A stretch of 64,000 nucleotides of DNA from Pirellulales bacterium (GTDB lineage Bacteria > Planctomycetota > Planctomycetia > Pirellulales > JANQPP01): contig JANQPP010000059.1 of the NCBI GenBank assembly GCA_028289405.1, positions 1 to 64,000 on the forward strand, written 5' to 3'. The translations under genes were made by a program, and so were the position numbers. Positions within the stretch are counted from its first letter, which is position 1. Each line of letters starts with the position of its first letter. A model generated the notes under the pieces. It ran no database searches and had not been told where the DNA came from. It saw nothing but the letters and a program-made list of their open reading frames with translations. Shown here piece after piece: positions 63,631-64,000 of this stretch.

Positions 63631-64000
63631 GTGCAGAATCAAAATTCCTCCGATATTTCGCGTCGTGACATGATCAAAGGCACCAGCGGCGTCGTGGCGG
63701 CTACCGCCCTCGCGGGAGTGGCCGTCCCTCGCGTCCATGCGTCTCAGGATGAAACGATTCAGGTCGCGCTGGTCGGCTGCGGTGGCCGGGGAACCGGGGC
63801 GGCGGCCGATGCCCTCAGCACCACTAGCGGCCCCATCAAACTCGTGGCCATGGCGGATGTGTTTTCAGAAAGGCTCTCCAACAACTACAACGTCCTGAAT
63901 CAAAAGTTCGGCAACCAGGTCGACGTGCCGGAAGACCGCAGGCATATCGGTTTCGATGGCTACCGCCATGCCATGGACTGCCTCCGCCCCGGCGATGTGG
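63631..64000 (+). CDS. TAT-exported Gfo/Idh/MocA oxidoreductase (partial)
   Basis: The first 123 residues are visible. A twin-arginine signal (SRRDMIKGTSGVVAATALAG) leads to the NAD(P)-binding start ETIQVALVGCGGRGTGAA with the GxGGxG-type turn, so this is one of the many exported oxidoreductases of planctomycetes. It starts at GTG 63631 with GGGAG about 7 nt upstream; an ATG at 63625 is in another frame. The gene continues past the window. Two-thirds of its length and the substrate domain are not seen. Confidence 0.88.
   Translation, partial: MQNQNSSDISRRDMIKGTSGVVAATALAGVAVPRVHASQDETIQVALVGCGGRGTGAAADALSTTSGPIKLVAMADVFSERLSNNYNVLNQKFGNQVDVPEDRRHIGFDGYRHAMDCLRPGDV

Overview
The window looks like a chromosomal segment of a planctomycete (Planctomycetota, probably Pirellulales-like; inferred from gene content, not from a marker tree). 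The evidence is a large exported protein with the planctomycete N-terminal motif LERRELLA, several secreted proteins combining dockerin calcium loops with PEP-CTERM anchors, a DUF6513 protein of the tetrahydromethanopterin-linked C1 group, a flotillin-like FloA, TAT-exported Gfo/Idh/MocA oxidoreductases, and a type VI-like secretion locus. No tRNA, rRNA operon, CRISPR array or complete insertion sequence was seen.

Layout. 1-14 kb: an AsmA-like envelope protein; a TolC-family efflux protein; a minus-strand operon of a sigma-54 activator, a CcsA/HemX-like membrane protein and glutamyl-tRNA reductase (hemA); a 160-bp structured repeat; an exported HEAT-repeat protein; argH; then a coiled-coil membrane protein and a small Lys/Ala-rich membrane protein with a good sigma-70 promoter. 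14-21 kb: a G8-domain surface protein, two unrecognised minus-strand ORFs, a PEP-CTERM protein and a diguanylate cyclase. 21-33 kb: a type VI-like cluster, tssA-B-C-hcp-tssE-F-G on the minus strand, divergent from tssL-tssM-tssK on the plus strand. No tssJ, clpV or vgrG is present, and TssM is cut off at its third membrane segment and has lost its P-loop.

33-44 kb: a DinB-like protein, a MoxR-type ATPase that appears to start at CTG, a von Willebrand A partner, a carbamoyltransferase/SxtJ/DUF5989 trio, and three secreted dockerin/PEP-CTERM proteins, two of which share one C-terminal module. 44-50 kb: FloA, a short methyltransferase-like protein, an oxidoreductase/class III aminotransferase pair, a surface-type regulatory-domain protein and a zinc peptidase-like protein. 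50-53 kb: SRP RNA, dnaX and ybaB, the familiar bacterial order but without recR after ybaB. 53-64 kb: DUF6513 protein plus an SDR with an altered active site, a histidine kinase with a c-type heme motif in its sensor region, rnhA, recG, an M50 site-2 protease followed by a ClpP-like protease, a BshB1-type deacetylase, a C4 zinc-ribbon coiled-coil protein and the start of a TAT-exported oxidoreductase.

The most unusual system is the type VI-like locus: baseplate, sheath, tube and TssK/TssL are intact, but the trans-envelope part appears to be missing. Other points of interest are the CTG start, the catalytically altered SDR beside DUF6513, the heme-sensing kinase, the 160-bp repeat with a degenerate end elsewhere in the window, and the histone-H1-like tail on a small membrane protein.
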